Notes: a model not told the origin generated them from the letters alone. Shown: positions 29,297 to 40,180, counted from the first letter of the stretch. The stretch: 64,000 nt of DNA from Acinetobacter tandoii DSM 14970 = CIP 107469 (GCF_000400735.1 NZ_KE007371.1:270702-334701); one strand, 5' to 3'. Translations and numbers: made by a program.

Positions 29297-30392
29297 TTAT
29301 AAGCCTTGCTTTAAGCTGGCTTCGATAAATTTATCTAAGTCACCATCCAATACTGCACCTGTATTCGAGTTTTCAACACCAGTGCGTAAATCTTTAATGC
29401 GTGAGTCATCCAAAACATATGAACGAATCTGACTGCCCCAACCAATATCCGACTTCGAGTCTTCCAAAGCTTGCGCAGCTTCATTACGTTTGCTCATTTC
29501 CAACTCATACAACTTGGCACGTAACTGTTTCCATGCATGGTCACGGTTGGCATGTTGTGAACGCTGGTTCTGACACGCCACCACAATACCTGTTGGGGCG
29601 TGGGTTAAACGTACCGCAGAGTCAGTTTTGTTAATGTGCTGACCACCTGCACCCGAAGCACGATAAGTATCGGTACGTACATCAGCAGGATTGATATCAA
29701 TTTCAATGTTATCATCCACTTCTGGCGAAACAAAAACCGCAGAGAATGAAGTATGACGACGGTTACCCGAGTCAAATGGAGATTTACGCACTAAACGATG
29801 CACGCCAGATTCTGTACGCAACCAGCCATAGGCATACTCACCTTCTACACGAATGGTCGCTGATTTAATTCCAGCCACATCACCATCAGACTCTTCCATC
29901 AATTCAGCTTTAAAGCCATGACGTTCAATCCAGCGCATATACATACGCAACAGCATGGACGCCCAGTCTTGAGCTTCAGTACCCCCTGAACCTGCCTGAA
30001 TTTCCACATAACATGGATTTGGATCCATTGGGTTACTGAACATCCGACGGAACTCAAGTTTTGCCAGCTCTTCCTCGGCAGAAGATAATTCCGATTGTAC
30101 GTCTGCCAACAGACTTTCATCATCGGCTTCTACCGCCAAGTCCAGCATTGCCTGTGCATCTTCAAGTTGAGTGGCTAAACCATCCAACACGTTTAAAACG
30201 TTTTCAAGTTCACCTTTTTCTTTAGCCATAGCCTGTGCACGGCTCTGGTCATTCCAAATTGTAGGATCTTCTAATTCACGTAAAACCTCTTCTAAACGCT
30301 CTTTCTTTAGATCGTAGTCAAAGATACCCCCGTAGTGTTTGACCACGGTCGTTTAAATCTTTTAATTGGTTTAAATAAGGATTAATTTCCAC
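29297..30392 (-). CDS. prfB: Peptide chain release factor 2 (programmed +1 frameshift)
   Basis: RF2 ends translation at UGA and UAA. The gene is read in two frames: GTG at 30392 opens [13 protein letters not shown]... for 24 codons to an in-frame TGA (30318-30320), and a +1 shift at CTTTGAC continues with [12 protein letters not shown] for 340 residues, total 364, the normal RF2 length. RF2 motifs: stop-codon recognition SPF (VRKSPFDSG) and the peptidyl hydrolysis GGQ ([18 protein letters not shown], in pieces). A GTG start was chosen from the family N-terminus; the Shine-Dalgarno is weak. Low RF2 favours the shift, giving autoregulation. Confidence 0.97.
30317..30332 (-). promoter_or_regulatory. 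prfB recoding site
   Basis: Minus strand CGGGGGTATCTTTGAC: a GGGGG Shine-Dalgarno-like stimulator three bases before the CTT slippery codon, then TGA C. It is virtually the same as the E. coli site. Confidence 0.97.
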
Positions 30393-30574
30393 GGGAGCTG
30401 CTCTCAAATCAATAATTAGCTTAAATAGCCCTCAATTATAGCACAGAGCATTTGGAGATTTTTAGCCGCCACCTGCAATTAGGAATTGAAGGCGCTGATG
30501 GATTTATCAACCATAGCTCCACTTAAAAAAAACATAACACTTTTATAACGACAACCACTTTAGGGCTTTATTAC

Positions 30575-31414
30575 ATGAAATAAGTTTTTGTGAGTTCAGC
30601 TTTGGTACTCATAGCATCCTCAAGTTTTATCTATAATGCTCAAATAGATACAGGCTTTAGTTATTTTGACCGCAATGATGATATTACTGATGCTGAAGGA
30701 CAGTTTGACCTGAAAGGAACCTTCTACTTTAATCCTGTTATTGCCAAAAACGGGCCGCTCAATGAAGCAGCATTCTTGGGTCACAATAGCAATGCCTATT
30801 TAAGTTATGACTATGATTATTGGGACAGCAAGACTGTCATGGATGACTTAGGCAACAGTGCTGCTCAAAAAATACGAGGTCATCATATAGTAGTAGGCAT
30901 GGAATATTCTGTTGAGCAATTTTATTTGAATAGTCAAGTGGATTTTGGGCAAGCAAAAGATGAAACTAAAATTCAATCTGTGCTGGGTAGTGCTAAATAT
31001 AAAGACGATTACGATGCCACGACCTACCGCGCCTTAGTGGGTTATATGCCAATCTCTAACTTACTCCTTGCTACAGGAATTGATGGCTACCAAGGAGATG
31101 AAGACAATGATGATAACCGTTTTGCACTAGCTGCCAAATACGTTGCTCCTGTGGGTCAAGGGCAATTTATCAATCTTGAAGCGGATGCTGCTTGGGGCGA
31201 TGTCGACAATATCAGCTTGGCAGCCGATTATTACTTTGATCCTGCTTTTAGCTTTGGACTGGCTTATAACATAGAAGATGATGGCGATGAGGATATCGAC
31301 TTCTTCTCAGTGCGCTCTAAATATTTCTTTAATCCAAACTTTGCTGTCGGTGGTGCAGTCGGTTTTGGTGATGATGTACAAGGCTTTAATTTAAATGCCA
31401 CACTGCGTTTTTAA
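30575..31414 (+). pseudogene. Omp33-36-related porin with a stop at codon 3
   Basis: The frame begins ATG AAA TAA at 30575, then runs open for 277 codons. The porin next door begins MKK, so TAA probably replaced AAA. Without the stop a signal-like segment appears (MK-stop-VFVSSALVLIASSSFIYNA), but its cleavage region has Ile where Ala is expected. Translation could restart at GTG 30590, giving a signal lacking positive charge. The body is intact: GTFYFNPVIAKNGPLNEAAFLGHNS and a C-terminal TLRF with terminal Phe. It pairs with the relative at 31725. The body shows no other frame disruption, so the damage looks recent or translation may be rescued. Confidence 0.65.
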
Positions 31415-31440
31415 GATTTTCTGACGTTTAAAGTTTTCCA

Positions 31441-31468
31441 AAAAAACACGCCATTCGGCGTGTTTTTT
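31441..31468 (+). terminator. Terminator of the first tandem porin gene
   Basis: AAAAAACACGCC/GGCGTGTTTTTT perfect stem with loop ATTC. Confidence 0.88.
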
Positions 31469-31640
31469 AGTATTTTCTACTTACAATTTCGTCGAATATT
31501 TCACCATTTTCTATGCTATTCATAGAAAATCCACAATTTTAATAAATCACTACAATTATTAAATTTAATATATATCAAACACTTAATAAAAGGTAATTAC
31601 ATAATATTACGCCCGAAACAATTCCATAACCTTCACGCTG

Positions 31641-31668
31641 TTGACGCAATCTTGTTTTGCCCTAGACT
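31641..31668 (+). promoter_or_regulatory. Candidate promoter of the second tandem porin gene
   Basis: TTGACG (31641-31646), 16-base spacer, TAGACT (31663-31668), about 57 bases before the ATG. Confidence 0.5.
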
Positions 31669-31724
31669 AAAAGTGTAACAAAAAATTAATTTATTTTTAG
31701 CCAAGTTTCAGAGGGGTCCATTCC

Positions 31725-32501
31725 ATGAAAAAATTAGCAATTGCCTCAGCGTTGTTCTCTGTCGTTGCCATGACTGGAACAGCTCATGCATACCAAGCCG
31801 AAGTTGGTGCTTCTGCTGGACTAATCGATCCTGATAACGGCAGCTCAAGCGGTTCTTTTGGTGTAGATGGCACCTATTACTTCAACCCAGTTCAAACCCG
31901 TAATGCACCTTTAGCCGAAGCTGCATTCCTAGACCGCGCAAGTAATGTGAATGCGCACTATGCTTATAACGAAGTTGGTGATGACGAAGTCAACAATTAT
32001 GGTGTAGGCGCTGAATACTTTGTTCCAAACTCAGATTTCTACTTGAGTGGTAATATTGGCCGTCAAGATGTGAAATTCAAGAATGGTGCTGACTTTGACA
32101 CCACACTTTACAGCGCTGAAGTGGGTTACTTACCAGCACCAGGCTTCTTGGTGGCGGCTGGTCTTAAAGGTTATGACAATGACCATGATGACGGTGTAGA
32201 CCCTACAATCCGTGCGAAATATGTCACTCAACTCAGCAATGGTAAAGACATCAACCTTGAAGCAGGTGCTTCTTTTGGTGACTTAGACGAATACAACCTT
32301 GCTGCTGACTATTTCATTGATAAAAGCTTCAGTGTGGGTGCAGACTACTACAGCAATGACTTAAACGATGTCAATGAATTCGGTGTAAATGCACGTAAAT
32401 TCTTTACTCCGCAAGTGAGCCTTGAAGGTCGTGTAGGTTTTGGTGAAGTTGGTAACAATGACTACAACAAGTTTGGTGTAGCAGCGAAATACCGCTTCTA
32501 A
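31725..32501 (+). CDS. Putative porin, Omp33-36-related
   Basis: 258 residues with signal peptide MKKLAIASALFSVVAMTGTAHA cut before YQAEVGAS. Beta-barrel pattern of alternating residues throughout, and C-terminal KYRF ending in Phe as needed for outer-membrane assembly. Shares GTYYFNPV, APLAEAAFLDRASNV and a GFLVAAGLKGYDNDHDDG loop with its upstream neighbour and, more distantly, with the porin at 6994. Acidic Asp/Asn-rich loops suggest cation or calcium binding, but substrate is unknown. AGAGGGG before the ATG is a good ribosome binding site. A shared terminator follows. Confidence 0.85.
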   Translation: MKKLAIASALFSVVAMTGTAHAYQAEVGASAGLIDPDNGSSSGSFGVDGTYYFNPVQTRNAPLAEAAFLDRASNVNAHYAYNEVGDDEVNNYGVGAEYFVPNSDFYLSGNIGRQDVKFKNGADFDTTLYSAEVGYLPAPGFLVAAGLKGYDNDHDDGVDPTIRAKYVTQLSNGKDINLEAGASFGDLDEYNLAADYFIDKSFSVGADYYSNDLNDVNEFGVNARKFFTPQVSLEGRVGFGEVGNNDYNKFGVAAKYRF

Positions 32502-32523
32502 TTCTAATTTACCTAAGCTTTAA

Positions 32524-32555
32524 TTAAAAAACCGCTGAATTCAGCGGTTTTTTAA
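32524..32555. terminator. Bidirectional terminator porin/recJ
   Basis: Perfect 16-bp palindrome TTAAAAAACCGCTGAA/TTCAGCGGTTTTTTAA between convergent genes. Confidence 0.9.
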
Positions 32556-34256
32556 TTATTGCAAATGCAAAACTCGCAATTGCAAACTCACTTGCCCATT
32601 AAAACTATTCTGTTCTAATTCATATACCAAATGTACCGAGGACTGCATTGGATCAAAGCTGAATTTATCCGCAGCATTAAAAGCAATCGCATCCACCACT
32701 TGCCCATTCTCCAAAGCCAGACGTAATTTCAGGTGAATTTCCTTTAACCAACGATAATCCAACACCTGAAACTGCCCTTCAAAGATAGGAGAAGGAAATT
32801 TTTGCCCCCAAGGGGTTAAATTTTGCAGTAAATGAACCGTATCTAAATTCAATGCCTCAGTCGGTAATATGCCATCGGTCCACAACGTTGCTTGAAACAG
32901 TGATTCATCCATACTTTGGATGAGTTGAACAAAATGCTGTTTAAATTCATCGAAATGCTGTTTCTTGATGGTTAAGCCCGCGGCTGCGGCATGTCCACCA
33001 AAATGGCTGACCAAATGTGGAAACTGCTCTGCCACGTTTTCTATGGCATCACGAATATGAATGCCTTCAATTGAGCGGGCTGAGCCTTTAATATGCTCAC
33101 CATCTTCATCGGCAGCAAATACAATGGCAGGACGGTGAAACTGTTCTTTTAAGCGTCCCGCCACAATCCCTATCACCCCTTGATGCCAATGGGGTTCAAA
33201 TAAAATCAACGCAGCAGGTGTCTCGCTTAGCTCAAGTTTGAATTGTGCCAGAGCGCTTAAAGCATCCTGCTTCATTTGAGTTTCGACTTGACGTCGTTCC
33301 ACATTCAACTGATTCAGTTGCTGAGCCAAAGCATATGCAGTGCTGTATTCTTCTGCCAACAAACATTCAATACCAATGTCCATGGTTTCCATGCGTCCCG
33401 CAGCATTAATGCGTGGCCCCAAAACAAAACCTAAGTCTGGGGCTTTCAGTTGTGCAGCATCACGACCAGCAATTTCCAATAAAGCCGAAATCCCGATGCG
33501 ACATTGTTGTTGTTGAATCCGTTTAATGCCCGCATCGACCAAAATACGGTTGTTATAGTCCAGTGCAGCGACATCTGCGTAGGTGCCTAAAGCCACCAAA
33601 TCCAGATACTGCGCCATTTTGGCACTGGATTTACCTTGCTGAGCACGACCACTACTTAAATTCGCCAACAGATAAAACGCAACGCCTACACCAGCCAAGG
33701 CTTTGCTTGGAAATTCACAGCCCAATTGATTAGGATTCACCACAGCCTCAGCAGCAGGCGTCTCTTTGGTCGTGAGATGATGATCGGTAATCACCACCTG
33801 CATGCCATGTGCTTGTGCCTGAGCCACACCCGCATGGCTGGAAATTCCATTGTCCACCGTAACCAAAACATCAGGCTGAAACTTCGCAAAAGCCAAATCT
33901 GCAATTGCAGGGGTTAAACCATAACCATATTTGAAGCGGTCAGGCACCAGATAATTCACTTGTGCCCCCATTTCTCGCAATGCCAAAACCATTAATGCCG
34001 TACTGGTAGCACCATCTGCATCATAGTCCCCAACAATGACGATTTTTTTTTGCTGATCGAGGGCTTGATCGAGCAGTTCAACCGCCTGAGGCAATCCTTT
34101 TAAATTCGGAGCTAAAAGATGTTTTAGCTTTAATTCCAGTTCTTGTTCAGATTGCACCCCACGGCGCGCCAAAATTTGTGCAATAAAAGGTGACACGCCC
34201 TGAATATTTTCAGGGCGTGTTAAATAAGGTCGTTGTTTAATTTGTATCTGAGTCAT
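32556..34256 (-). CDS. recJ: RecJ single-strand 5'-3' exonuclease
   Basis: 566 residues, close to the usual length of about 570. DHH phosphoesterase: motif I VGDYDADGATSTAL, motif II TVDNG, motif III ITDHHLTT, motif IV AALDYNNRI region and the DHHA1 motif FGGHAAAAG. Degrades single-stranded DNA 5' to 3' in recombination (RecF pathway), mismatch and base-excision repair. Its ATG directly follows the TAA of pdxH (TAAATG), so the two are translationally coupled. Metal ligands Asp and His appear intact. Confidence 0.96.
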   Translation of the reverse strand: MTQIQIKQRPYLTRPENIQGVSPFIAQILARRGVQSEQELELKLKHLLAPNLKGLPQAVELLDQALDQQKKIVIVGDYDADGATSTALMVLALREMGAQVNYLVPDRFKYGYGLTPAIADLAFAKFQPDVLVTVDNGISSHAGVAQAQAHGMQVVITDHHLTTKETPAAEAVVNPNQLGCEFPSKALAGVGVAFYLLANLSSGRAQQGKSSAKMAQYLDLVALGTYADVAALDYNNRILVDAGIKRIQQQQCRIGISALLEIAGRDAAQLKAPDLGFVLGPRINAAGRMETMDIGIECLLAEEYSTAYALAQQLNQLNVERRQVETQMKQDALSALAQFKLELSETPAALILFEPHWHQGVIGIVAGRLKEQFHRPAIVFAADEDGEHIKGSARSIEGIHIRDAIENVAEQFPHLVSHFGGHAAAAGLTIKKQHFDEFKQHFVQLIQSMDESLFQATLWTDGILPTEALNLDTVHLLQNLTPWGQKFPSPIFEGQFQVLDYRWLKEIHLKLRLALENGQVVDAIAFNAADKFSFDPMQSSVHLVYELEQNSFNGQVSLQLRVLHLQ

Positions 34257-34913
34257 TTAAGGCATCAGTCGTTGTAATTTCCATTTACCATCGATTCTTT
34301 CATAACTCAGACGGTCATGTAAACGATTTGGTCTCCCTTGCCAAAACTCATAATAGTCTGGCTGCAAACGATAGCCGCCCCAAAAAGTAGGTTTATCCAA
34401 TTCGGACTGATCTACAACCTGCTCTTGTAAATTCTGGAACCGTTGCTGAAGCTCGTCACGACTGGCAATCACACCACTTTGCGGCGTACTGATATGTGCA
34501 GCAATCTGGCTGTCACGTGGGCGCTTTCGATAATAGGCTGTTGCCTCATCTTCAGAAATTTTTTCGACACGACCACTGACACGAATTTGGCGCTCCAACT
34601 CGGGCCAATAAAACAATAGCTCAGCATAAGGGTTTTCAACCAAATCTAAGCCTTTTTGACTATCATAATTGGTATAGAAATCATAACCCGCTTCAGTTGC
34701 ACCGCGTAACAGTACCGTACGGACGTGTGGACGACCTTGGCTGTTGGCAGTCGCCAAATACATGGCATAAGGTTCGTGTAAACGTGCCTCTAAGGCCATA
34801 TTAAACCAATTGAGAAATTGCTCATGCGGATACTGTTCAACCTCCGACTCGAGTAATTCCCCTTTCTGATAACTCAACCGCAATTCACTTAAATCTTTAA
34901 TTAAATCGCTCAT
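34257..34913 (-). CDS. pdxH: Pyridoxamine 5'-phosphate oxidase
   Basis: 218 residues, the family length. FMN enzyme that makes pyridoxal 5'-phosphate from pyridoxine or pyridoxamine phosphate. Motifs: EPYAMYLATANSQGRPHVRTVLLRG, in pieces, FYTNYDSQKG, RQIRVSGRVEKIS, the SQIAAHISTPQSGVI region, and the C-terminal WQGRPNRLHDRL that binds substrate and FMN. AAGGAATC lies before the ATG. It sits 11 bases behind glmM and directly before recJ, so glmM-pdxH-recJ may be one transcript. Confidence 0.96.
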   Translation of the reverse strand: MSDLIKDLSELRLSYQKGELLESEVEQYPHEQFLNWFNMALEARLHEPYAMYLATANSQGRPHVRTVLLRGATEAGYDFYTNYDSQKGLDLVENPYAELLFYWPELERQIRVSGRVEKISEDEATAYYRKRPRDSQIAAHISTPQSGVIASRDELQQRFQNLQEQVVDQSELDKPTFWGGYRLQPDYYEFWQGRPNRLHDRLSYERIDGKWKLQRLMP

Positions 34914-34924
34914 GACATGATTCC

Positions 34925-36256
34925 TTAAGCGGCTTGGGTACGAACAACATCAGCAAGATGATTTGCCAAAGTAGTCACTTCTTCTAGTTGATCACCTTCG
35001 ACCATGACCCGAATCACTGGTTCCGTGCCTGATTTACGAATCAAAAGTCGACCACGACCTGCGAGCTGTGCTTCCGCTTTTTCAAATTCAGCCACCATTG
35101 CAGGGTTTGCATACGGGTCTATCATCTGCTCCAAACGCACATTGACCAATACTTGCGGGAATAGATTGAAGTCTGCAACCAGTTCATGCAATGGCTTATT
35201 CTGTTCAACCATTACTGTCAGTACTTGTAATGCCGCAATGATCGCATCCCCTGTCGTGCTCTTATCTAGCGTTAGGATATGACCTGACGGTTCACCACCT
35301 ATGACCCACTGATTTTCTTCAAGAGCTTGCAACACATAACGGTCGCCCACTTTAGCGCGTACAAATGGCACTTGAGCTTGTTCTAATGCCAATTCTAGCG
35401 CCATGTTGCTCATGACTGTACCAGCAATACCTGCTGGTTTTTTGCTGGCTTGTGTCGCCAAAATATACAGAATATGGTCACCTGTGATTTGTTCACCATT
35501 ACGGTCGACCATAATCACGCGATCCGCATCACCATCAAAAGCAATCCCTACATCTGCCTTATGTTCAACAACAGCTTTCTGTAAGTTTTCAGGATGGGTT
35601 GAACCACAGTCTTTATTAATGTTGAGACCATCTGGCTCATTATAAAGTGCAATTACTTTGGCACCGAGTTCTTTAAACACGGCAGGTCCCACGTTGTACG
35701 CAGCCCCATTAGCACAATCCACTACAATTTTTAAATTTGACAAATCATAATGATATGGGAAAGTCGATTTACAGAATTCAATATAACGGCCGTTCGCATC
35801 TTTCACACGAACACTTTTACCTAAGTTGGCAGTATCTTCAATCAACAAGTCATTTTCCAACTCTTGATTAATTGCTTCTTGCAATGCATCAGGCAGCTTT
35901 TTGCCTTCACCAGAAAAGAATTTAATGCCGTTATCAAAATACGGGTTATGCGACGCAGAAATCACGATCCCTAAGCTCGCATGCAAAGCACGAGTCAAAT
36001 GGGCAATTGCAGGCGTTGGTAATGGCCCTAATAAATGCACATAAACACCCGCAGCATTTAGTCCTGCCTGTAAAGCCGCTTCTAAAATATAGCCCGATAA
36101 TCGGGTATCTTTACCTAATACGACGATTGGCTTTTCTTTCTGCGAATTTTTTTTTAAGACTTTTCCTGCTGCAAATCCTAGTTTTAATGCAAATTCAGGC
36201 GTAATTGGTAATTCTCCAAATTTCCCACGAATACCATCTGTGCCAAAATAACTCAT
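34925..36256 (-). CDS. glmM: Phosphoglucosamine mutase
   Basis: 443 residues. Interconverts glucosamine-6-phosphate and glucosamine-1-phosphate, feeding UDP-GlcNAc for peptidoglycan and lipid A. The start [15 protein letters not shown], the phosphoserine loop [19 protein letters not shown] (Ser in the middle), the magnesium loop [12 protein letters not shown], the sugar-binding GGEPSGHIL and the C-terminal phosphate loop [15 protein letters not shown] are all present. No strong Shine-Dalgarno. The first gene of a likely glmM-pdxH-recJ unit. Confidence 0.97.
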   Translation of the reverse strand: MSYFGTDGIRGKFGELPITPEFALKLGFAAGKVLKKNSQKEKPIVVLGKDTRLSGYILEAALQAGLNAAGVYVHLLGPLPTPAIAHLTRALHASLGIVISASHNPYFDNGIKFFSGEGKKLPDALQEAINQELENDLLIEDTANLGKSVRVKDANGRYIEFCKSTFPYHYDLSNLKIVVDCANGAAYNVGPAVFKELGAKVIALYNEPDGLNINKDCGSTHPENLQKAVVEHKADVGIAFDGDADRVIMVDRNGEQITGDHILYILATQASKKPAGIAGTVMSNMALELALEQAQVPFVRAKVGDRYVLQALEENQWVIGGEPSGHILTLDKSTTGDAIIAALQVLTVMVEQNKPLHELVADFNLFPQVLVNVRLEQMIDPYANPAMVAEFEKAEAQLAGRGRLLIRKSGTEPVIRVMVEGDQLEEVTTLANHLADVVRTQAA

Positions 36257-36325
36257 GTTTTACTCACTTCTTATAGCTAGGTGCTGTTATCCACCTTTTG
36301 TCATAGTGAAATACTTTACACCAAA

Positions 36326-36356
36326 ACAAAAAAGACCGTCATAGTGTTGACGGTCT
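36326..36356 (-). terminator. Terminator of guaB
   Basis: AGACCGTCA/TGACGGTCT stem with loop TAGTGT; a U-rich tract follows on the minus strand. Confidence 0.85.
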
Positions 36357-36379
36357 CTTTAGATCTAAATTACGAAAAA

Positions 36380-37873
<1,494 letters not shown>

Positions 37874-37979
37874 CTATTATAAACAAATTTAGCTTTAAAT
37901 TTCATTTTTTATTAAAAAAATATCATTTAAAAAATATAGGTACACGGTAAAGCATTTTTCAGCCCCCGTTTTAATGTTA

Positions 37980-38013
37980 GAAATGAGATTGGCTGACCTG
38001 CCAATCTCATTTC
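37980..38013 (-). terminator. Hairpin downstream of the di-iron protein gene
   Basis: Perfect 13-bp stem GAAATGAGATTGG/CCAATCTCATTTC with loop CTGACCTG; T run on the minus strand is short. Confidence 0.55.
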
Positions 38014-38029
38014 TCAATTGGGTAAGACG

Positions 38030-38827
38030 TTAGGTTGGGCAGGTAAAAATACTTTCATCCATTAAGTCAATGCCACATTCTAAAGTTTCAATCCAATCCA
38101 AGAATTGGTTAATCATCTCTTTACCGATAAACGGCGTACCATGTTGCGGCACAATCATTTCAACATCCATGCTGCGCACCATGTTCACCCAAAGGCGAAT
38201 CACTTTGTTGGAACACATATAACGTTGATGGAAACCTTTCATTTTTGGGATATGCGCAGCAAAATTTTCCAAGGGCTTATTGGCATCATCCACCATAGAT
38301 GCGCCCATATCACCTGAAAACAAAATTTTTGCGATTGGGTCGTAAAATTGAAAATTCCCAACTGAATGTAGAAAATGCGCAGGGACAACAACGATACTGG
38401 ATTCACCTAAAGGAATGATCCCACCGTGGTCTGGCAATTCGATCAAGCGTTCTAACCAACCACCTTTCATTCGGTCACTCATAAAGGCAGAGTTTAAATG
38501 AGGTAAGAAGCGCGCCCAAAGCTTTGAAGCCACAACTTTAGCCTCGGTATACACCAGCCAGCGTGGCATTGAAGTAATGATGTCCGGATCTTGGTGCGAG
38601 GCCATCACATAATCAAGATTGGTCAAGCGTGTATATTTATTCAGTTCCATGGTTAGGGGTACATAGGTCAAATCTCCCCCTGGATCTAATACTGCAGCAC
38701 GCTCATGATCTAAAATCAGAAACTGGTTTGCCTGTACGCCTTCACCTTTAACCAAGCTGGTAAAACTGATGCACTTATGTGTGCCATTATCAAATAACAC
38801 TTGTGACGTGGTGCGATCAAAAGCCAT
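38030..38827 (-). CDS. Metallo-beta-lactamase-fold di-iron protein (ODP type)
   Basis: 265 residues. The beta-lactamase-fold domain carries the di-iron ligand pattern of flavodiiron and related oxygen-binding proteins: ASHQDPDI (H-x-x-D with Gln in place of a metal-binding Glu), PAHFLHSVGNFQFYD (His), LFSGDMGASM (Asp) and IVPQHGTPF (His). No flavodoxin or rubredoxin domain is attached and none is next door, so electron donor and substrate are unknown. It may bind O2 or NO, or act as a sensor. GGGG before the ATG supports the start. Single gene. Confidence 0.83.
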   Translation of the reverse strand: MAFDRTTSQVLFDNGTHKCISFTSLVKGEGVQANQFLILDHERAAVLDPGGDLTYVPLTMELNKYTRLTNLDYVMASHQDPDIITSMPRWLVYTEAKVVASKLWARFLPHLNSAFMSDRMKGGWLERLIELPDHGGIIPLGESSIVVVPAHFLHSVGNFQFYDPIAKILFSGDMGASMVDDANKPLENFAAHIPKMKGFHQRYMCSNKVIRLWVNMVRSMDVEMIVPQHGTPFIGKEMINQFLDWIETLECGIDLMDESIFTCPT

Positions 38828-38966
38828 AGCAAAACCCCAATAATTCTATTCTATTAAGTACAATTTTTTAATTCCCTATAACATAAATGGAAATAACTAA
38901 ACTTACAATAAATATACAGAGCTAGTTTTCATTTTTATGTACTTATTTGACTGATTTACCTAATAA

Positions 38967-38992
38967 AAAACCCAACTAATTTGCTGGGTTTT
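38967..38992 (-). terminator. Terminator of the GDT1-family exporter
   Basis: AAAACCCA/TGGGTTTT stem with a U-rich tract after it on the minus strand. Confidence 0.75.
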
Positions 38993-39006
38993 CTAAAAAA
39001 TCTCAC

Positions 39007-39582
39007 TTAGAAGAAATAATGCTGCACTAAGGTCGAGACCCCGATAATCAAGAAGATGGCTGCGCCAATTTTATGAATTAATGAGATCGGTAGCTTATCT
39101 GCCAACTTATTACCCACAAAAACTGCAGGTGCGTTTGCCAACATCATGCCTACTGTGGTTCCAGCCATCACCCAGAAAATGCTGTCGTAACGCGCAGCCA
39201 AGGCCACAGTTGCAATTTGAGTTTTATCGCCAATTTCTGCCAAAAAGAACAAGACAAAGGTTGCACCGAATACGCCAAATCTCTGCCACTTATTGATACT
39301 ATCGGTCTCATCATCCAGCTCATCTGGAATTAACATCCACGCTGCCATACCAATAAAGCCAAGTGAAAGTACCCAGATTAAGACTTCAGGACTCAAAACA
39401 GTCGTAATCCACTGCCCCAATACTGCAGATAAACCATGGTTAATCAGCGTTGCAGCTAAAATTGCAATCAGAATAGGAACAGGTTTACGGAAACGTGCAG
39501 CCAATAATAAGGCAAGAAGTTGGGTTTTATCACCCATTTCAGCGAGTGCGACAATTGCTGTCGAAATGAGGAACTCATGCAT
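39007..39582 (-). CDS. GDT1/TMEM165 (UPF0016) family manganese exporter
   Basis: 191 residues, six membrane helices in two related halves, each with the family signature E-x-G-D-K-T-Q: AEMGDKTQLLALLLAARF near residues 14-31 and AEIGDKTQIATVALAARY near 113-130. Bacterial members (MneA type) export Mn2+. The gene is preceded by a yybP-ykoY manganese riboswitch, which fixes the substrate more firmly than the protein alone. A second hairpin (39597-39637) lies between the riboswitch and the start codon. The last residues are HYFF. Single gene with its own terminator. Confidence 0.93.
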   Translation of the reverse strand: MHEFLISTAIVALAEMGDKTQLLALLLAARFRKPVPILIAILAATLINHGLSAVLGQWITTVLSPEVLIWVLSLGFIGMAAWMLIPDELDDETDSINKWQRFGVFGATFVLFFLAEIGDKTQIATVALAARYDSIFWVMAGTTVGMMLANAPAVFVGNKLADKLPISLIHKIGAAIFLIIGVSTLVQHYFF

Positions 39583-39596
39583 AACATCTTTTCTCT

Positions 39597-39637
39597 GGCT
39601 AGCAAAATTTGCCTATGACTTACCTCTCCTGCTAGCC
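39597..39637 (-). promoter_or_regulatory. Leader hairpin before the Mn exporter
   Basis: GGCTAGCA/TGCTAGCC perfect 8-bp stem enclosing GGAGAGGTAAGTCATAGGC, ending 15 bases before the start codon. Its loop contains a purine-rich GGAGAGG; the real ribosome binding site is AGAGAAAAG just outside. It may be the expression platform of the riboswitch. Confidence 0.45.
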
Positions 39638-39669
39638 AAAATCAAATAGATTGATGCAGAGTGGTAAAT

Positions 39670-39803
39670 CAAAGGTCTTGCCAACAAAAAAAGCTGTTCG
39701 ATAAGCTTATTTGGTTCTTTGCTATGATGACCATGTTCTGTGGAACAATTATGTTGATCATCACCTTTTTACATAGCGTAAAAAGCGGCTACTCCCCAAT
39801 GAA
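39670..39803 (-). promoter_or_regulatory. yybP-ykoY manganese riboswitch
   Basis: Minus strand holds the hallmark GGGGAGTAGCCGC (39785-39797), then ATCAACATAA near 39750-39759 and TGTTGGCAAGACC (39673-39685), the conserved blocks of this riboswitch in the right order and spacing. It lies about 90 bases upstream of a Mn exporter gene, the standard arrangement. Mn2+ binding would switch expression on. Recognised by eye from the conserved blocks, without a covariance model. Confidence 0.85.
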
Positions 39804-39880
39804 TCGCAACCATTATACAAAATTTACTCAAGTTTTCCACTCTTTCATTTGTATTTTATCATCACGTAATTGAGTTCAGT

Positions 39881-40180
39881 TTAAAACTGAAATTCAAAAC
39901 GTTGATATAGCCAAATAGCGATTCGACACAATCCCAAGAACATCGCCAAACCGACATTAAAGCCCAACCAACCAAAACTTCCCCAACCGCTGGCACCACC
40001 AATATGCTGTGCCTGATATTCCATTGAAAAGACAATCGTGGCGGTGAAAATTTCCAGCCCCATCACTATATACGTCACCCAATGCCATGGAAAATGCAGC
40101 ACACTGAGCCAAAGCCCCATCAACACCAAAACCAATAATAAGACTGGCAGCATAAATTTAAAAAAGGCAAACATCTGCAT
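39881..40180 (-). CDS. Small membrane protein of unknown function
   Basis: 99 residues from ATG 40180, which has AGGGAG six bases upstream; a longer frame to 40246 adds a charged region without ribosome binding site. Three hydrophobic segments (about 7-26, 35-53, 70-90) and a Gly/Ser-rich loop (HIGGASGWGSFG). No family recognised. It lies upstream of the Mn riboswitch on the same strand, so read-through into the exporter leader is possible. Confidence 0.7.
   Translation of the reverse strand: MQMFAFFKFMLPVLLLVLVLMGLWLSVLHFPWHWVTYIVMGLEIFTATIVFSMEYQAQHIGGASGWGSFGWLGFNVGLAMFLGLCRIAIWLYQRFEFQF

Larger units (their letters stand above)
31415..31724 (+). other. Intergenic region between two porin-like genes
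   Basis: Holds the terminator of the first gene and, near its end, the promoter of the second. The middle is AT-rich with nothing recognised. Confidence 0.5.

Noticed and set aside
39661..39873. 70-codon frame opposite the Mn exporter leader
   Set aside because: Fully antisense to the yybP-ykoY riboswitch, which explains the conserved sequence.
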